Of a DNA stretch of 64,000 bases, positions 62,942 to 64,000 are shown piece after piece. The notes beneath the pieces were generated by a model. That model worked only from the letters and a program-made list of their open reading frames with translations. It did not search any database and was not told where the DNA came from. A program made the position numbers and the translations under genes. The stretch is from the NCBI GenBank assembly GCA_028564705.1, contig JAPXFQ010000911.1, positions 62,001 through 126,000 on the forward strand. The letters run 5' to 3'. The stretch is from Apricaphanius iberus. Lineage: Eukaryota > Chordata > Actinopteri > Cyprinodontiformes > Aphaniidae. Positions within the stretch are counted from its first letter, which is position 1; each line of letters opens with the position of its first letter.

Positions 62942-63953
62942 TTTTTCCCCAAGCGTCACCGAAACAAGGTAACCTAAACCTGTAGACGTTAATGTTCACT
63001 AATTTTTATACTGTACATGATGCTGTTTGACTAGATAGGATGTTTAGCTTTCATATATTTAAGTAGTAAACTTATTCGCGCTCCATCGCAAGGGAGCCTT
63101 GTCCACGCGTACACAAAACGGAGATATTTTTCTATGTTTTCATTATCTTCTTGTGGACGGATGAAAACAGAGTTTTAAGTGCCGTAACGTCTCTATCTGC
63201 AACAAAAAATGCTCCAACACTAAAGTTACAGCATCAAAAACCACCAAACTTCATCCTGCGCTCCAACCAAAGTAAGAAAAAATATATATTTTCTCACTCT
63301 CTCCTGACACAGAGACTCCTGTGACTTTTTAGAATTATTAATAATTGATTATTTCTAAACGTTCAGTGCTGCTGTGCAGGGGCGTGTCCAGGAGGTGAAA
63401 AAATGGGGCTAAAGGGGCCCAGGGTGGGTCTGGGTTGGTAACATCAAAGTAAAAGCAGTGGGGACCCAATCTGAGCAGGTCACATTTTAGATTTTTCAAC
63501 TATTAAAAAGGACATTCAGTCATTTTGTTTAGCTAAGGTTTATGTCACACTGCCGTCTCAAACTGCTTGCTTTTCAAACAATTTAAGTGACTGGCGAAGA
63601 AAAAAATCACAAAAACATTGCAATTTTTAACAAAAGCTTTTTCACAAAAAAGTGGATGGACCATTTAGTTTATTAACTTATATTATTGCTGTTGACTATT
63701 ATTTTGTCAAGTAAATAAAAAAAATAAATACTGTAAATTGGCTTAGTTTTTGTGCCAAATATTGGAGTTGGAGTTCTCTATTTTTTTGAGAGATAAAAGG
63801 AACATGCTTGATCATTTTACAGGCTACAAAATTTTCCGTTATGCATGATTTGTTTTGGTTATTTAAAAACGTAAAAAAATTATTAGATTAATCGAGTAAT
63901 CGAATTGTGCTAGATTAATCAATTACAAAAAGAATCGATAGCTGCAGCCCTAG
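62942..63953. mobile_element. Remaining hAT-derived DNA up to a terminal inverted repeat
   Basis: The right end is AATCGAGTAATCGAATTGTG ... AGAATCGATAGCTGCAGCCCTA (63,885-63,953), characteristic of a fish hAT group. The 1 kb between the BED exon and this end is noncoding, so it is probably an internal-deletion derivative. The left end was not found. Confidence 0.5.
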
Positions 63954-63954
63954 T

Positions 63955-64000
63955 TCAGAGTTGACCCCCTTCTCCTCCACATTGAGAGGAGCTAGTTATG
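63955..64000 (+). mobile_element. Edge of a second Rex3 copy
   Basis: TTCAGAGTTGACCCCCTTCT plus CCTCCACATTGAGAGGAGCT corresponds to 62,486-62,530 of the first Rex3 copy (CTCAGAGTAGAGCCGCTGCT, CCTCCACATCGAGAGGAGCC). It is cut off by the window end. The hAT end abuts it, so the hAT element may have inserted into this copy. Confidence 0.6.

Overview
The window looks like a piece of a teleost (ray-finned fish) nuclear genome. It has no operons, no ribosome binding sites and no host gene that I can defend. It carries a mix of repeats typical of fish: L2/Maui-type, Rex1-type and Rex3-type LINEs, two more endonuclease-bearing LINEs whose clade I leave open, a Tf1/sushi-type Ty3/gypsy chromovirus, Tc1/mariner, hAT, PIF/Harbinger and piggyBac DNA transposons, tRNA-derived SINEs, a 30-bp minisatellite and (TA)n microsatellites. 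Family names come from remembered consensus sequences and motifs read by eye; no database was searched.

Layout. 1-7,275: unassigned DNA, an L2-type LINE 3' end (772-2,231) carrying a small insertion with a 13-bp target duplication, and a decayed Tc1/mariner element on the minus strand (5,600-7,275). 7,276-10,974: a decayed LINE joined directly to an L2 3' end. 11,342-12,510: a three-copy tandem repeat of about 178 bp, then a Tc1-like relic. 14,138-15,480: the 3' end of a minus-strand LTR element (LTR, polypurine tract) with 29 copies of a 30-bp repeat. 18,801-23,002: the best preserved LINE, with an intact ORF1 whose stop overlaps the ORF2 start (TGATG). 26,784-28,345: small DNA transposons and a SINE fragment. 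28,400-33,340: a long, multiply broken L2/Maui LINE. 35,849-39,822: Tc1, SINE, hAT and LTR-like pieces.

40,777-52,213 is the centrepiece: a chromovirus with both LTRs and a matching 5-bp target duplication (TTTTC). It has been invaded by a PIF/Harbinger element (46,027-48,734) that itself holds a piggyBac-like element (46,600-47,786). A Rex1-type LINE sits in its 3' LTR (49,033-51,557), and its protease region holds a further insertion of about 560 bp. The coding region runs from LTR to LTR with almost no spacer. The 12 bases after the 5' LTR are complementary, with one mismatch, to the predicted transcript start, which is the arrangement expected for self-primed reverse transcription.

52,214-64,000: noncoding DNA, Tc1-like relics, an LTR candidate, a SINE split in two by a minus-strand L2 LINE, a Rex3 LINE (60,655-62,744) holding a minus-strand SINE, a hAT fragment with a BED-finger exon, and the edge of a second Rex3 copy.

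The genes here do not form a pathway. They are parasites inserted into one another, and the insertion order can be read from the boundaries. I found no convincing new biological system. The most informative items are the self-priming signature, the four-element nest, the LINE stop/start overlap and the minisatellite inside an LTR element.
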